Below the pieces are notes generated by a model. The model was not told the origin of the DNA and made no database searches. It saw only the letters and a program-made list of their open reading frames with translations. Below are positions 1 to 11,579 of a stretch of 64,000 nucleotides of DNA, in pieces. How positions within the stretch are numbered: position 1 is the stretch's first letter; each line of letters opens with the position of its first letter. The DNA lies in NCBI GenBank assembly GCA_030544215.1, contig JARZZO010000004.1, positions 39,917,980-39,981,979 of the forward strand, in the 5' to 3' direction. Position numbers and translations under genes: made by a program. The DNA comes from Zantedeschia hybrid cultivar (Eukaryota; Streptophyta; Magnoliopsida; Alismatales; Araceae).

Positions 1-754
1 TTGTTTGCATGATAATCAATCTGTTAAACTGAGTTTTTCATGCTTAATTGATTATTGTTTGCCTTGTTAACTTGAGAGGGGATTGCCCCTAATTTTATTG
101 TGAAATAATTGTTTTCGGGCTCCAAATAGCGTCCAGATAGAGCGACACTATTCAAAGCGCGTCGCCCCGTCCAGACGCGATTTAGCTTCTTACTCCTGCC
201 TATCCTACTGTTCGAGCCACTGTGAACAAAAGGTGCTACTGTCTTGAATAGCGTCTGTGAACATCGACGCGATTCAAGCTGTTTACCCTATTGGTTACTA
301 GTCCTCAGATCATTGACTCCTTTGCTACCTATATTTATATCTATACTACATTAGAGGCCATCCAGGCCATAGGTCATTTGCATTAGGGCTTACCCCCCTT
401 TTTATAAGGAACACCCTTCTTAGCACCCTTACCTCTCTCTGACTGGGTTGGTCCCTCGGTCAGACTAGAGTGGTTAGTGTTAAGATCTCTGTAAGTCCCC
501 AAAAGCAGGGAATTCCTCTCTGTTCATCGGGCTGGTTGTACCTTCGAAGTACCGGGTAGATCTTCATATCCGTTGTGAGTGTGAACCATAGAATATAACG
601 GCGGAAAAATTGAATTGAAACTAGGATCCTTCCTTGAGCGAATCTAACCTTAAAAATATGTTTTAACTCTACAAGGAATCCTAAGACGACATAACCATCA
701 ACTTGTTTGGTAATCTCTGCATAACTTGTTTGAATTCTTGGATAATCAAACACG
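1..754 (+). other. 5' untranslated leader of Tat copy 1
   Basis: This stretch lies between the unseen 5' LTR and the gag start at 755. It matches the leader of Tat copy 2 (37142-38156) in order and wording, for example the shared GTCCCTCGGT and GGCTGGTTGTACC blocks and the region just before gag. It carries three palindromic cassettes (122-277). No convincing long reading frame is present on the plus strand. Confidence 0.7.
122..277. repeat. Three palindromic 12-10-12 cassettes in the Tat copy 1 leader
   Basis: Cassettes lie at 122-155, 152-185 and 244-277. Each has a 12-bp left arm ending in GTC, exactly 10 bp of spacer, and a 12-bp right arm beginning GAC that is nearly the inverse complement of the left (for example TTGAATAGCGTC and GACGCGATTCAA at 244 and 266). 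The first two overlap by four bases. The same geometry recurs in the LTRs of both gypsy lineages in this window. Function unknown. Confidence 0.85.
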
Positions 755-2700
755 ATGATGTTATGCTCAGGTAGAACTGTCGACATCGTGGCCCTTGAAC
801 AAGAAGATCTAGTTACATACGAGGGAGATGCTCATGCCCCTCAGGTCTATGATTCGTCCTTCTCTGAAGATGAGAGAAATGCTTATGCCTCTCATAATCC
901 CAATCAATTTCAAACCATGTACAAGGGAGATGCTTATGCCCCTCAGTTTCAGGCTCATTCCCCCTATGATCAATATAATCCGGATATGAACGATCACCCT
1001 CATGTTCGCGTAATCTCCAACCCCACTTTCGAAGAAGCCCAAGACCAAGCTGGGCCTTCTTCTAATCATCCCTCTGATCTTGTCACCCTCATGGGAGGTA
1101 TGTCCAATCATGTGGATCCTTGTCCTTTTGAGGACATCCAATCTATTTTGAAAGGAAAAACCCCTTTACCTCCTTCTGAACCAAACCCTTCGGTTCGTCC
1201 TACTGTCCATCAAGCTCCTATCTAGGCCATGGTAGGCCTCCGTATTTTCGCTCCTCGGCCCATAGGCTATCAACAATCTAGCTCGCGGCACCCAGTTAGG
1301 CCGTAGACTCCAGTTTATCATAATGCCTTCAGGCATGGTGGAAATGCTGCCAGTTCACGACCCTATTATCCTCTTGTTCCCACCTATTCTCAGGGACAAA
1401 CTTTTCAGCAACTGCCTCCTCCACCAGCAAATCCAACCACTCAGATTTTGCTCAACAAAATCACTCAGATTGATGAGCAATTCAAAAAATTTCATAGAAC
1501 AATAGATGCCCAAGTCGTCCTTGAAATGGCTATTCCTGATTTACCAATCTTTCATCTGTTGCCTTATGATATCCCAATATACAGGAAATATAAGGGCACG
1601 GGCAATCCTTTCTTCCACCTCAAAGAATTCTTGTAAGAATCTTCCTTTTGGCAAAACGGCAAGAGAGCGATGGCTTTCCTATTCATAAGGTCATTAGAAG
1701 GGCCAGCCTTGGAGTGGTTCTTTTCTTTAGATACAAGCGAAGTTGAGAACCTTGATATAGTATCAAAGAAATTCCTACAAAGGTACAAGGATCGGGTGGC
1801 ACCCACCCTATCTATTACAGGTCTGGTCAATGAGAAAATGAAGCCAGATGAGGACTTTATGGTGTTTGCCAATAGATGGCGTTCAATGGCTAAGAAAATA
1901 AGAGACCACTTGTCTGAGCCGAAGCAAGTGAAAATGATGATTGCTAATGCTACGCTGCAGTGCAAGCTAGTCTTGACACTGAACAATCTGACTACTATGG
2001 CCGATTAATATGAGAGGACGCGCTATGCCCAGAACGCTTTTAAAGACACTACATGCTCCAGTGTGTTCAATCCCCATCGGGCTTACCGGCCACCAACCAG
2101 GAAGCCTAACACCCCGAATGTTACTACAACTGGCCCGACCACTGAAGGAACTATATCCCATGAGCAGGTCAACATCATGAACAACAACCATGCTCAAACA
2201 GTCAGAAATCAACCACCACAGTACAATACACAAAGACAACCAAGTCAGTTGGGTTATAGGCCACCTCCTCAGCAATTCCAACAATAACCTCACCAGCAAC
2301 TTCAACAACCACAACGTCAACACCTCCAGTTACCTCAACACCTCCCTCAATAGGTATACAATCAACCCAGGCAACTGTCAAATTACAACCAAGTTCCTCC
2401 TCCAAATGACTACTCCCAACAAAGAAAACCTCCCGATCCAAGGAGAGCAGCTTACCCCCAATTGCCAGAGTCACTCTCTGATGTTTTCAATGCTCTCATG
2501 GCGGCCAATGCTTTAGTACTACCCAAGGAAAGGACCATCTGGCCCCCGAATGCAAATGCCTCTCGATACTGTGTGTATCATCGACAACCTGTGCATATTG
2601 TGGATGCCTGTTTCTAATTCAGGGACTACATACATGATTTAAATGACCAAGGAGGTATAGATTGAGAAGAAATGAGGAAGTTTATAACCGCCTTGAAGGC
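755..2700 (+). pseudogene. gag: Tat copy 1 gag (decayed)
   Basis: Start chosen at 755 because the MML(C/R)S opening is shared with the second copy at 38157. The N-terminal part holds repeats of an EGDAHAPQ-like octapeptide (residues about 23-30 and 57-64). The retrotransposon gag core follows at about 1450-2010, with conserved blocks such as FHLLP, LEWFFSLD, KFLQRYKDR and MKPDEDF. A glutamine-rich tail follows, then a decayed zinc-knuckle-like motif near 2565-2615 (CVYHRQPVH...C). Stops at 1223-1225, 1634-1636 and 2006-2008 and several frame changes break the frame. Gag would form the cytoplasmic particle. Recognition of the core is by resemblance between the two copies and to Tat gag proteins. 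Confidence 0.75.
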
Positions 2701-3495
2701 AAGAAGGCCGCAATAGCAGTAGCAACAACATCAATTTCAGAGAGCACCAGTCCAGCAAGCAGTACCCCCACAAAACATGGGAATAGTACATGACCCACTG
2801 CCAGAGCATCAAAATCAAATCGCCCCAATCCTCATGAATAGCCAGTCTGAGGCTAATAGGGGACAACAATGGAAGGTTGAATAGGCCTCCTCCATCTACT
2901 CAACAGTGCATAGCCAAAAGGCTGCCGAACCACCATCACCACGCCGCATCATCCGCGTCACCAGGCCTTCACCACCTCCACCACAACCACAACCTGCTAC
3001 CCCGTTACACCCATCCCTATACCCGCTATCCTTAAAACCATACCTAACACCACTGCTCCATTACCCACTATACTTAGACCCATCTCCACTACACCCAGAC
3101 CACCACCACTAAATAAACATCCACCCGTCTACGAATCCATACTCCCATCCAAACTGCTACTATGCATACCGTTCCCTATGCCATCACCTACCCACCAAAA
3201 CCCCATTCAACCTACCAAACCCCTCATCCGCATTACCCAATCACCCGTTACCCCTACACCAAACAACCCCCCATCATTCACTCACGAACTCCTTATGCCA
3301 TCCAAACTGTTATTGTGCACCCCATTCCCCACATCATCATCACTTACCTACCAACCCCTCACACCATCCAAACCCCTCATAAACCCGACAATACTTAAGG
3401 CGTCATCCACACCCTCCATTGTTGAGCTCCAGAGCGGCCGCATATTCAGCAAAGTATTCTCACAATATGTTGTTTAGGAAGGACCGTCACAAGCA
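2701..3495 (+). other. Proline-rich linker between gag and protease, Tat copy 1 (decayed)
   Basis: Low-complexity CCA-rich DNA encoding proline-, histidine- and leucine-rich sequence. The frame matching copy 2 contains imperfect repeats of MPSKLLL.IPFP and PSKPLI. Stops and frame changes are frequent. The equivalent stretch in copy 2 (40029-40697) is still open for 222 codons, which suggests the linker was once translated as part of gag-pol. No catalytic motif is visible. Confidence 0.6.
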
Positions 3496-4203
3496 GTGGA
3501 TGAAGTGCAAAACGAAGAGAGTGCACCACGCACTCAATATGATTTATTGAAACGTCTGGATAAGACACCGGCACGAATATCTATACTCGAGTTGATTAAG
3601 AGGTCCAAGACCCACCAGAAAGCCCTAATGGAGTATTTACAAAGGGTAATGGTTAATCAAGATGTGTCGGTAGAAAAGATCACTGCCGTGCTGGTTCCAC
3701 AGGGGGAGCAGCCATCTATCACATTCCACTCTTCTGAGTTAGCACCCCTAGCAGCGAGAGGAATGGCTTTGAGCATTATAGTCAACATTTGCAAGAAAGC
3801 TATAGATGCTTGTCTGGTGGACATTGGGGCGTCTATCAACGTCTTACTGCCGAAAACACTAGAGCTGTGTGGAGTACCTAAAGAGAAGTGGCTGCCATCC
3901 CCTATCTCTGTCACTGCTTACGATAATTCCACTCGTTCCCCTCTGGGAATGGTATATTTGAAGGTTGAATTAGGCCCAGTTTGTCATGCAGAAGTTGAAT
4001 TCAACATTCTCGAGATTGACCCCTCACTCAAAGGAATACTCGACCGTCCTTACATTAAACTACTTGAGGCTATCCCATCTACAAATCATCAATGCCTTAA
4101 ATTTCCCTATAAAGGACGCGTTATCAAGGTCACGAGCATGCCTATTCTTGCTGCTACTCACTCTTTAAATACAAGTCCAACTCTAGTCTCTCTGTCTGCT
4201 TGA
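3496..4203 (+). pseudogene. pro: Tat copy 1 aspartic protease region
   Basis: An open stretch of 235 codons. The retropepsin site is visible as VDIGASINVL, where the usual D-T/S-G triad reads D-I-G, so the catalytic motif is probably damaged. Downstream blocks typical of the family follow: ILEIDPSLKGIL, RPYIKLLEAIPS and QCLKFPYKGR. The protease would cleave the gag-pol polyprotein in the particle. Copy 2 reads D-T-R at the same site, so both copies have lost the triad in different ways. The first 70 residues (KTPARISILELIKRS and following) are a conserved pre-protease segment. Confidence 0.75.
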
Positions 4204-4212
4204 CAACCCATC

Positions 4213-4593
4213 TTGTCTATGCTACATGCATATATTCTAATGGCTGATCCACTAAAACACACCATTCCTTCATCCTATCCAATTGATGCTATAAAAAGGA
4301 GGAAGTTCATGAGTACCCCTAGCTGGAATATCATGATGAAGATTGGGGATCAATCCGGGAAAGGTTTGGGCACTCAGTTACAAGGTAGAACCAAGCCGGT
4401 CAAAGATGACAAAAGAATACCTGAAAACGGTCTGGGCTATAGGCCAGAGAAGGTAAGACACAATATCATACAGCAACAAGAAGGTGAAGATGGTCGGAAG
4501 GTGTGGAAGACTATGGTAACACCATGTAAGGATAATCGGGACCTCCTGACTTGGACCCTATCTACACATTTTGTCAACGGGCCCGTAATCTGA
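4213..4593 (+). pseudogene. G-patch-like domain after protease, Tat copy 1
   Basis: The 126-codon stretch contains WNIMMKIGDQSGKGLGTQLQG, about ten codons of spacer, then NGLGYRPEK. The glycine spacing (GxxxGKGLG...GLGY) matches the G-patch, a short nucleic-acid-binding motif known at the C terminus of betaretroviral proteases and in many RNA-processing proteins. Copy 2 shows the same with GYQPGKGLG, one residue pattern closer to the consensus. The position immediately after protease is conserved in both copies. The assignment rests on motif spacing only. Confidence 0.65.
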
Positions 4594-5934
4594 CATGACG
4601 ACGGCAATACTGTGGTGATACCTTCCCACTTTGATCTGCATGACATCTATGGGAGGGAGCTGGCCAAAAATTGCACGCCACTACTGACATACCAATCCTT
4701 GGAGGCTCTGCGGCCTAGGAAGAGGAGGAAGTTTCGAGAACCGGAATGTCAGTGGTACAGGTGGTTTGACACCTAGGATTTATATATAGCTTTGAACAGA
4801 CTCTTCCTACATCCCTCTGAACCACAGTGGCCGTCGCTAAAAATGAGATGATTGAGAGGCCTGGGCTATCTTTGATAAAAAGATTTTGTTGAGTGATGAA
4901 ATAGATAAAGGGGAACCAGATGACCCCTATGAAACTAATTTGACCACGGATCACCTTTGGAGGGCCACCTATCCATCACATGTCTTTACCCTCCATACTC
5001 TTTTTTGTACTCTGCTGTTGACCCCGACTTGGTCGAGGGTCATTACCGAAGACATACCTCGGGCTCCAACCATTGTCATTACTCTGTCCCCTCGGGACTT
5101 TCTTCCTCAGATTCCTCTTGACCGTGAGAGAATCCATGATCTAATCTGGGACATATTGTTATATGATCCCCCTAATCCCTTGGCAATGGTGCCTATTCCT
5201 CCATCTCCATCCTATCCTCCTTCTTTCCAAATTCACTCATGTTTCATGTTAAATATTGAAAATGCCCCCCTAAAAAAAACGTCAATTTGGCAACAACCTC
5301 CTCTCGAATCCTCATTGAGGAAACCTCCTACTATCTATCTGAATGTACACCATTGCGCTGGTCATTCGGGCAGGATTCTCTTCTAGAGCTACTCTACCCC
5401 TCCTCTCGGGAGGATTCCCCTGTACTTCCTCATGTATCCAATGATTTTTATCCTTCTTCATCCTCCTTAGGTCAGAATAGGAAGTCTAATTGTAGGGAGT
5501 CTAGCAATGTTAGTCATATTAGGAAGTCTAGGAAGTCTAAGGGTAGAAGAATTCCAAATAGATACCTCCAAGAGTTAACTTTTAAGTGCTTTCCATTCTA
5601 TCAAATCTCTCAATTGTCAGAGGATCCCATCCAGTTGCCAGAAGAATGTGAGGTAGATGAGTTGGTTGATGATGGGTATGAAGTGTATGAATTGGTCCAT
5701 GAGAAAGATCCCGTCATTGAAGAAGAAGAAGAAGATGAGGACGCAGCTAAGGTGTATACTAGTAGGGTAAAAAGATTTGATGAACCCTCAGCTACTGTAG
5801 AAGAGCCAACCAAAGAAATCAATCTAGGAACTGAAGAAGAGCCTAAGGTAGTCCTCATTAGTCGGAATCTTTCAAAATTAGACGAAGAGGCTTTGGTTCG
5901 AGTTCTTAGAGAATACAAGGACACATTTGCCTAG
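4594..5934 (+). pseudogene. Unassigned pol linker between G-patch and RT, Tat copy 1
   Basis: About 440 codons, broken into several frames, lie between the G-patch and reverse transcriptase. Segments shared with copy 2 include HDIYGRELA, LTYQSLEALR, WYRWFD, EIDKGEPDDPY, DHLWRATYPSHVF and ITEDIPRAP. The last 100 codons are acidic (EEEEEDEDAAK) and end in LDEEALVRVLREYKDTFA, the usual lead-in to plant gypsy reverse transcriptase. I do not recognise a known domain in the first 300 codons. The stop at 5932-5934 interrupts the junction with RT. Confidence 0.55.
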
Positions 5935-5937
5935 AGC

Positions 5938-6760
5938 TATGAAGATATGCCGGAATTAGATTCTTCTCTAGTGGAGCACCAATTAACATTGAAATCTGGA
6001 GCTAACCCGGTTAAACAGAAGTTAAGGCGATTCTACCCACAGATGGCTTTGAAGATGAAGGAAGAGGTCGATAAGTTGCATAAAGTCAAATTTATTAGAG
6101 TTGTCCTCTATCCACAATGGGTGGCTAACATAGTCCTGGTTATGAAGAAGGATGGAAAAGTCAGGATTTGTATTGACTTTCGAGATCTGAACCGGGCATG
6201 TCCTAAAGATGATTTCCCACTGCCTCACATAGATGTGCTCATTGATAACACAGCTGGATTTGAGACTCTATCATTTATGGATGGTTTTTTAGGGTATAAT
6301 CAAATTAGACTGGCAGATGGTGATCAGGAGAAAACTTCATTCACTACACCATAGGGAACATACTGTTATGTCGTCATGCTATTTGGGTTGAAGAATGCTG
6401 GAGCAACCTACCAAAGGGCAATGATGGCTATATTCCATGACATGATGCATATAGATTTAGAAGTGTATGTAGATGACCTTCTAGTTAAGTCTAAAAGTAG
6501 AGCTGAGCATGCTGAAGTTTTGGCAAAGGTTTTGGAGAGATCAAGAGAGTACTAATTAAAGATGAATCCAAGAAATGAGTATTTGGTGTCTCATCAGGGA
6601 AGTTGTTAGGATTTATCATCAGTAAACGGGGCATTGAGATCGATCCCAACAAGGCTAAAGCCATCATTGAAATGCCACCTCCTAGGAACTTGAAAGAGTT
6701 GAGAGGATTAATTCAGGAAGTTGCAGTTTATTCGCCGTTTTGTCTCCCAGCACTCACAAA
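5938..6760 (+). pseudogene. pol: Tat copy 1 reverse transcriptase
   Basis: RT blocks are read in order: VKQKLRRFYP, WVANIVLVMKKDGKVRICIDFRDLN, CPKDDFPLPHID, FMDGFLGYNQI, and after a stop (6352-6354) FGLKNAGATYQRAM. The catalytic YVDDLLVKS at about 6465-6490 retains both aspartates. Further stops and a frameshift near 6555-6720 destroy the thumb region. The enzyme would copy element RNA into DNA. It cannot be produced intact here. The same reading frame in copy 2 is cut after 43400 by Tekay B. Confidence 0.85.
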
Positions 6761-6779
6761 GATGTAAGCCGTTCTACGA

Positions 6780-7290
6780 GCTTACCACGCTAGGAGTCAA
6801 ATTTGATTGGGACGATACGTGTTAGGAGGCATTTAACGGATTAAAGAAGTATCTTGCAAGTCCTCTAGTCTTGAGACCACCATCTTCAGGCAAATACTTA
6901 ATTCTCTACATTTCTATCCTGGATGATGCCGTGGGGGCTGTCTTAGCACAAGAAGATGAAGGAGGAAAAGAGAGGGCAGCCTATTATCTCTCTAAACTTC
7001 TCAACTCCGCTGAATAGAGATATACGGCAATGGAGAAAACATGTGCGGCATTAGTATGGGTAGTTCAGAAACTGAAACACTATTTTCTGGCACATTAAGT
7101 CCATCTCATCGCTAGGATGAATCCTATCAAATTTCTTATGGAGAAATTTATCCTTACAGATCGATTAGCACGTTGGCAGAGCTTTCTATCCTAGTTCGAT
7201 ATCATCTACATTCAACAGAAGGCGATCAAAGATTATGCCATAGCAGAACACCTTGCTCATCACCTTCTTCCCATATTTGATCTAGTCTGA
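6780..7290 (+). pseudogene. pol: Tat copy 1 RNase H (first)
   Basis: Decayed RNase H following RT: LRPPSSGKYLILYISILDDAVGAVLAQ, then AAYYLSKLLNSAE, YTAMEKTCAALVWVVQKL and a damaged LTDRLARWQ segment. Stops at about 7015-7017, 7096-7098 and 7192-7194 break it. The expected first catalytic position sits in LYISIL rather than a clear acidic residue, consistent with loss of activity. It would degrade RNA in the RNA:DNA hybrid. In copy 2 this whole region is deleted. Confidence 0.75.
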
Positions 7291-7314
7291 TCGGAGTTTC
7301 CAAATGAAAAACTA

Positions 7315-8463
7315 ATGTTCATAAACAAAATCAAAGATGATATGTGGACTCTGCATTTTGACGGAGCTCTGAACTCTCATGGTAAAGGTATATGCATTGT
7401 TCTCCTATTACCTAAAGGTGTCACCATCCCCCAAGCCTTTCAGCTTGCTTTTCACGTTACAAACAACATAGCTGAATATGAGGCTCTTCTTGCTAGCCTC
7501 GAGGCCACTCATCTCCATGGTGCCACCAAGTTGCGGATTGTAGGTGATAGTCAATTAATATTTCACCAAGTGCTTACCAAGTATCGCACCATTGATCCCA
7601 AACTCAAGCCGTATCAGGAACTCACCTCAGCTTATGCCAAGCTCTTCACCAAACTAATCTTTGTCCATGTTCCTCGGAATAAGAACATCTTAGCTGACAC
7701 TCTAGCTTCTCTTGCATCGTCTCTAAATTTCCCAATCAGCAAGCACTCCGAATCAATCATCATCCATATGCGTTTCTCTCTCGCTGTAGAGAACCCTTCC
7801 TTTCTTAGGATTAAGGAGAAGTTGCTGAAGAAGGTTAGAGATGGAGATATTGTAGAGAAAAGAGAAATCATATTATTGGAATTGCAAGAAGAGATGGAAG
7901 ATGAAGAGAAACCAAGGTTCTATGAAATTGTTAAATTTTGTGAAGATCAGTCAAACCTTGAAAAAGCCACTGCTGAGGAGAAAAAGACTATCAGGAGAAT
8001 TACTCAAAGATACACCTTAGTTGGGGGAGAGTTATATAGACACGAATTTGATGGTGTTTTTCTAAGATGCTTAGATGAAGATGAGCTTTGGAAGATCATG
8101 GAAAGACCTCATACTAGAGTTTGTGGTGGCCATGTTAATGGACAAATGTTATCAAAGAAAATCTTTAAACAAGGATATTATTGGTCGACCATGGAAGAAG
8201 ATTGTGTAAGGTTTGTCCGTAGGTGTGCTAAGTGTCAACTTCATGCCGACAAAATCCATTCTCCAGCATCTTCACTCCATCATGTTTCCTCCCCATGGCC
8301 TTTCTCCATGTGGACATTCGATATCATTGGACCTCTTGGTGATCCCAACTCCTCGACCAAACAAAAATCCTTCATACTTACCGCAACGGAGTATTTCACC
8401 AAGTGGGCAGAAGCCGAAGCTTACACGGAGGTCAAAGCGTCAACAATATGCAGTTCATCATGA
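7315..8463 (+). pseudogene. pol: Tat copy 1 archaeal-type RNase H plus integrase N-terminal half (382 codons open)
   Basis: The longest open stretch of this element. Residues about 10-145 form the second RNase H, with all four expected acidic positions visible: HFDGA, AEYEALLA, VGDSQL and ADTLASLA. This dual RNase H is the Tat-lineage hallmark. Integrase follows: an HHCC zinc-binding region (RVCGGHVNG and CAKCQLH) and the first catalytic aspartate in WTFDIIGPLGD. The frame is lost near 8430-8463, inside the catalytic core. The upstream stop at about 7288-7290 separates it from RNase H. I treat it as part of a broken polyprotein, not a separate gene. Confidence 0.8.
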
Positions 8464-9173
8464 AGAATATTATCACCAGATTCGGGATTCCAAGCATCAT
8501 TGTCACCGACAATGGACCGCAGTTCATATCACAAGAGCTTAAGGACCCGTACAACAGGTATAAAATTGCATTGCATCATTCGTCTCCTTATTATTCGCAA
8601 GGCAATGGCCAAGTAGAGGCAACTAGCAAAACCTTGATCAAAATCATAAAGAAAACGTGTGAATCTAATTGATACACAGACTAGCCGGAAAAGCTTATTG
8701 AGGCTTTATGGGCTTACCGAACATCAATCCGTACTGCCACTGGGCAAACCCCATACTCATTAACATTCGGAATGGAGGCAGTAGTTCCATATGAAGCCCT
8801 CATCCCGTCATTAAGAGTACAATTGAACAAGGAGTTTTCTGTTGATGAACAATGTTTTGCGCTCCTCGCTCAATTGGAACTCTTAGACGAGAAAAGATGG
8901 TCAGCTGCCCATCATACACGAGTATATCAAAATGGACTTGCACGTTTTTATCAAAAGAAGGATATTAAACGAAAATTCAAAGTCGGTGAAATGATAGTCA
9001 AAAGGATTTTTGTAAAACCTGGTGGTCCACGTTCTAAACTCCAACCCAATTGGGAAGGACCTTATGTTGTAAAAAATGATTTTCCTGGTAACACCTACAG
9101 GTTAGTTAACACAGAAGGTCAAGAGTTAACTAATCTTTGGAATGGTCTATACTTAAAGAAATACTACCCTTAA
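8430..9173 (+). pseudogene. pol: Tat copy 1 integrase core end and C-terminal domain
   Basis: In a shifted frame the core continues with TRFGIPSIIVTDNGPQF (second aspartate) and SPYYSQGNGQVEAT (catalytic glutamate), so the acidic triad positions are present but in different frames. Stops at about 8671-8685 separate the C-terminal part, which resumes as TPYSLTFGMEAVVPYEALIPS and ends YLKKYYP with a stop at 9171-9173. There is no chromodomain, as expected for Tat. Integrase would insert the DNA copy into the host chromosome. Confidence 0.8.
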
Positions 9174-9901
9174 GACTTTAAGTTATGTCGACTAGCATGG
9201 TGCAAAGTCCAGTAGAGTTAGAAAATTTGAAGTCCTAAATTCCCTCATTAGTCTTTGATAGTCTAATTCATGAGCATTATACACACATAAACACGCTTTG
9301 TCCTTGAGTAACAAAAATGTAAAGTCTAAGGAAAACTGACAGCTTGACCGAGAGTGTAAAGTACAACCCATTCTTACTTTATTATTCCTTTTATTCTCAG
9401 CTTACGATGTCGGAAAGAGGCTCAGGATAAACTACTGAAAATACCCGCCGGTTTAGTAGGAGGCCGTCATAAAAAAAAAGGGGAAAAATAAAAGATCTAG
9501 CCCACAAAAAAGCAAAAGGGCAAAAGTCAAACCAAATACAAAAGGCCACAAATGTCAAATCAAAAGGTCAAATATCCAAATGAAAGGGAGCACAAGGTTA
9601 AAAACCCTGCAAAATGAAAATGACCAAACCCCAACAGACAATAGGGTAAAGGATGGACATCTTCCTAGGTCTCCGGAACCCTCTCGTGAGCTTTCTAGAC
9701 CATTTCTTCCCTTCTCCCTAAGGGGCGTACTTGAAGCTTAAAGAATGGCTTAAGTTAACTAAGGGTTAGATCATCAAATGGGATCAGGGACACAAGCACA
9801 ATAAAAGCACAATGAACTTGGATTAGGTTATCAAAGAATAGTTAGGGAATTAAGATAACGAATAAGTAAGCTCTTTTGATCTGTGTACCATGCTAGTCTT
9901 T

Positions 9902-10142
9902 TAAAAAAAAAGAATATTTTATAAGCACAAAAAAATTGAATATTTCAAAAGCATAAAAAAATTGAATATTTCAAAAGCACAACAAAAATGAATATTTCAA
10001 AAGTACAAAAAAATGGATATTTTAAAAGAACAAAAAAAAAAGATATTTCAAAAGCACAAAAAAAGAAATGGATATTTCATAACAAAAAATAATGGATACT
10101 TCAAAATAATAAAAAAAATGAATATTTCAAAAGTACAAAAAA
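9902..10142 (+). repeat. A-rich tandem repeat, unit about 26-32 bp
   Basis: About eight imperfect copies of an A-run followed by TGAATATTTCAAAAGCAC or close variants. Unit length varies through A-tract length. It lies in the 3' untranslated region of Tat copy 1 and ends exactly where the duplicated pol segment begins. It is probably a replication-slippage product. Confidence 0.85.
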
Positions 10143-10253
10143 ATGTCACAGCAGAACACCTTACTCATCACCCTCTTCCCATATTTGATCCAGTCCGATC
10201 GGAGTTTCCAGATGAGGAACTGATGTTCATAAACAAAATCAAAGATGATAAAA
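10143..10253 (+). repeat. Duplicate of the RNase H to aRNase H pol junction inside the 3' UTR
   Basis: About 100 bases starting AGCAGAACACCTTACTCATC closely match 7246-7336 of the same element, with roughly ten differences. The duplicate reads through DPVRSEFPDEELMFINKIK without the stop present in the pol copy, so it may have been copied from a less damaged relative. It sits between A-rich repeats. Confidence 0.85.
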
Positions 10254-11579
10254 TGGATATGACAAAAAAAAATGAATATGTTGGAATTTCAATTGGGATC
10301 CGCTTGCCACATTATGTGTGTTGTATCTTTATTTCCAATTAACATATGTATGCTTGTATGTCACATTTTAAATTATTCTCCTTTTAATCATTTATTTTTT
10401 GCCTTTGTTAAATAAAGGCTTTGCTCCTTGACCCTTCTACAAAAGATAGTTTTAAGTAGTTGGTTACTTAACCGAGCAAGGGGCTAAGCCAGAACAGATA
10501 TTTAACTTGTTTGTTCAAGATATTTGCAGGGCACAAGAACACAAAGGAAATTGAAGACAAGAAGGAAAATAATGTTCCGAAAATTGAATATTTAATGTTG
10601 TTTGATTATCTGCTTGAAGCAACTGACAAATTTTTGAGTGCAGGAAAATGCAAAGAAAGTAAAAATGAAGCTGGAATTTTAATAAAGTCCCACTGTGATC
10701 ACTGAGTCCCGCCGTGACTAAAAAGGCGGTTATCTCTACCCTTGTATTCTCGTATGTAATTGATTTGCATCATCATTACTATATGTTAAATATTTATTAG
10801 ATTATATCAAAGACCTTGTGACTTCGATGAAACTAGAATTTGAGTTCCCCTCTAACAAAAACAGTGATAATTACAGAGGATTCTTAATTGCATAGATAAG
10901 TTGTTTGATTGTTAATAGATGGGAACGATGGTTCCACTTTTGTGAAACGGTGCGTAGACAAACAAGCTTCGGCTTAGCACTGAATTGCAGGATTTGTATC
11001 TTAACTCATCAATGGCAGTTTAACAATATTATCCTTGATTAATTTATATTTTATTTCATTTTAATTTTTCTTTTAGCCCAGTATGCATCATGTAGGACTT
11101 TGAAATAATTGTGATAAGAATTAGTTATTAATTAAATTTCAAACCATTGTTCAAAATAAATCCCAACATGATATGAAATATTCCATTCCGAATCGATCTC
11201 TCAATTATCTTTGAGATTTTCTTGAATATATCTTTGGAATTCTTTCCTTACTTGGATTCTTTATTCTATATTTCTTGTTCCCTTTTAAGATCCATCATGG
11301 TTGTAGCACGTCCACATTGGTTGGTAATCGCTCTCCATGATGAAACCTGCAAGATTTGTGACCTAGGGTACTTCTCCTCGTAGAGGTTGATCGACCTTAT
11401 TTGTTTTTCTTTGTCTCTTTCATCCAGACATGATTGACTTCATTGATCTCTTTGAGTTACTTCATTGATCATTTTGAGAAAAATTCCTATCATGTGATGT
11501 TGAGAGCGTGTCTCATCACACCATGGCATTACCTTTTCAGTTCATTCCATTCAATTTCACTTCCTTGCAAAGCCAATGC

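Noticed and set aside
10511..10705. 64-codon lysine-rich frame in the Tat 3' UTR as an accessory gene
   Set aside because: No counterpart in the matching UTR at 13200-14229 and no domain.
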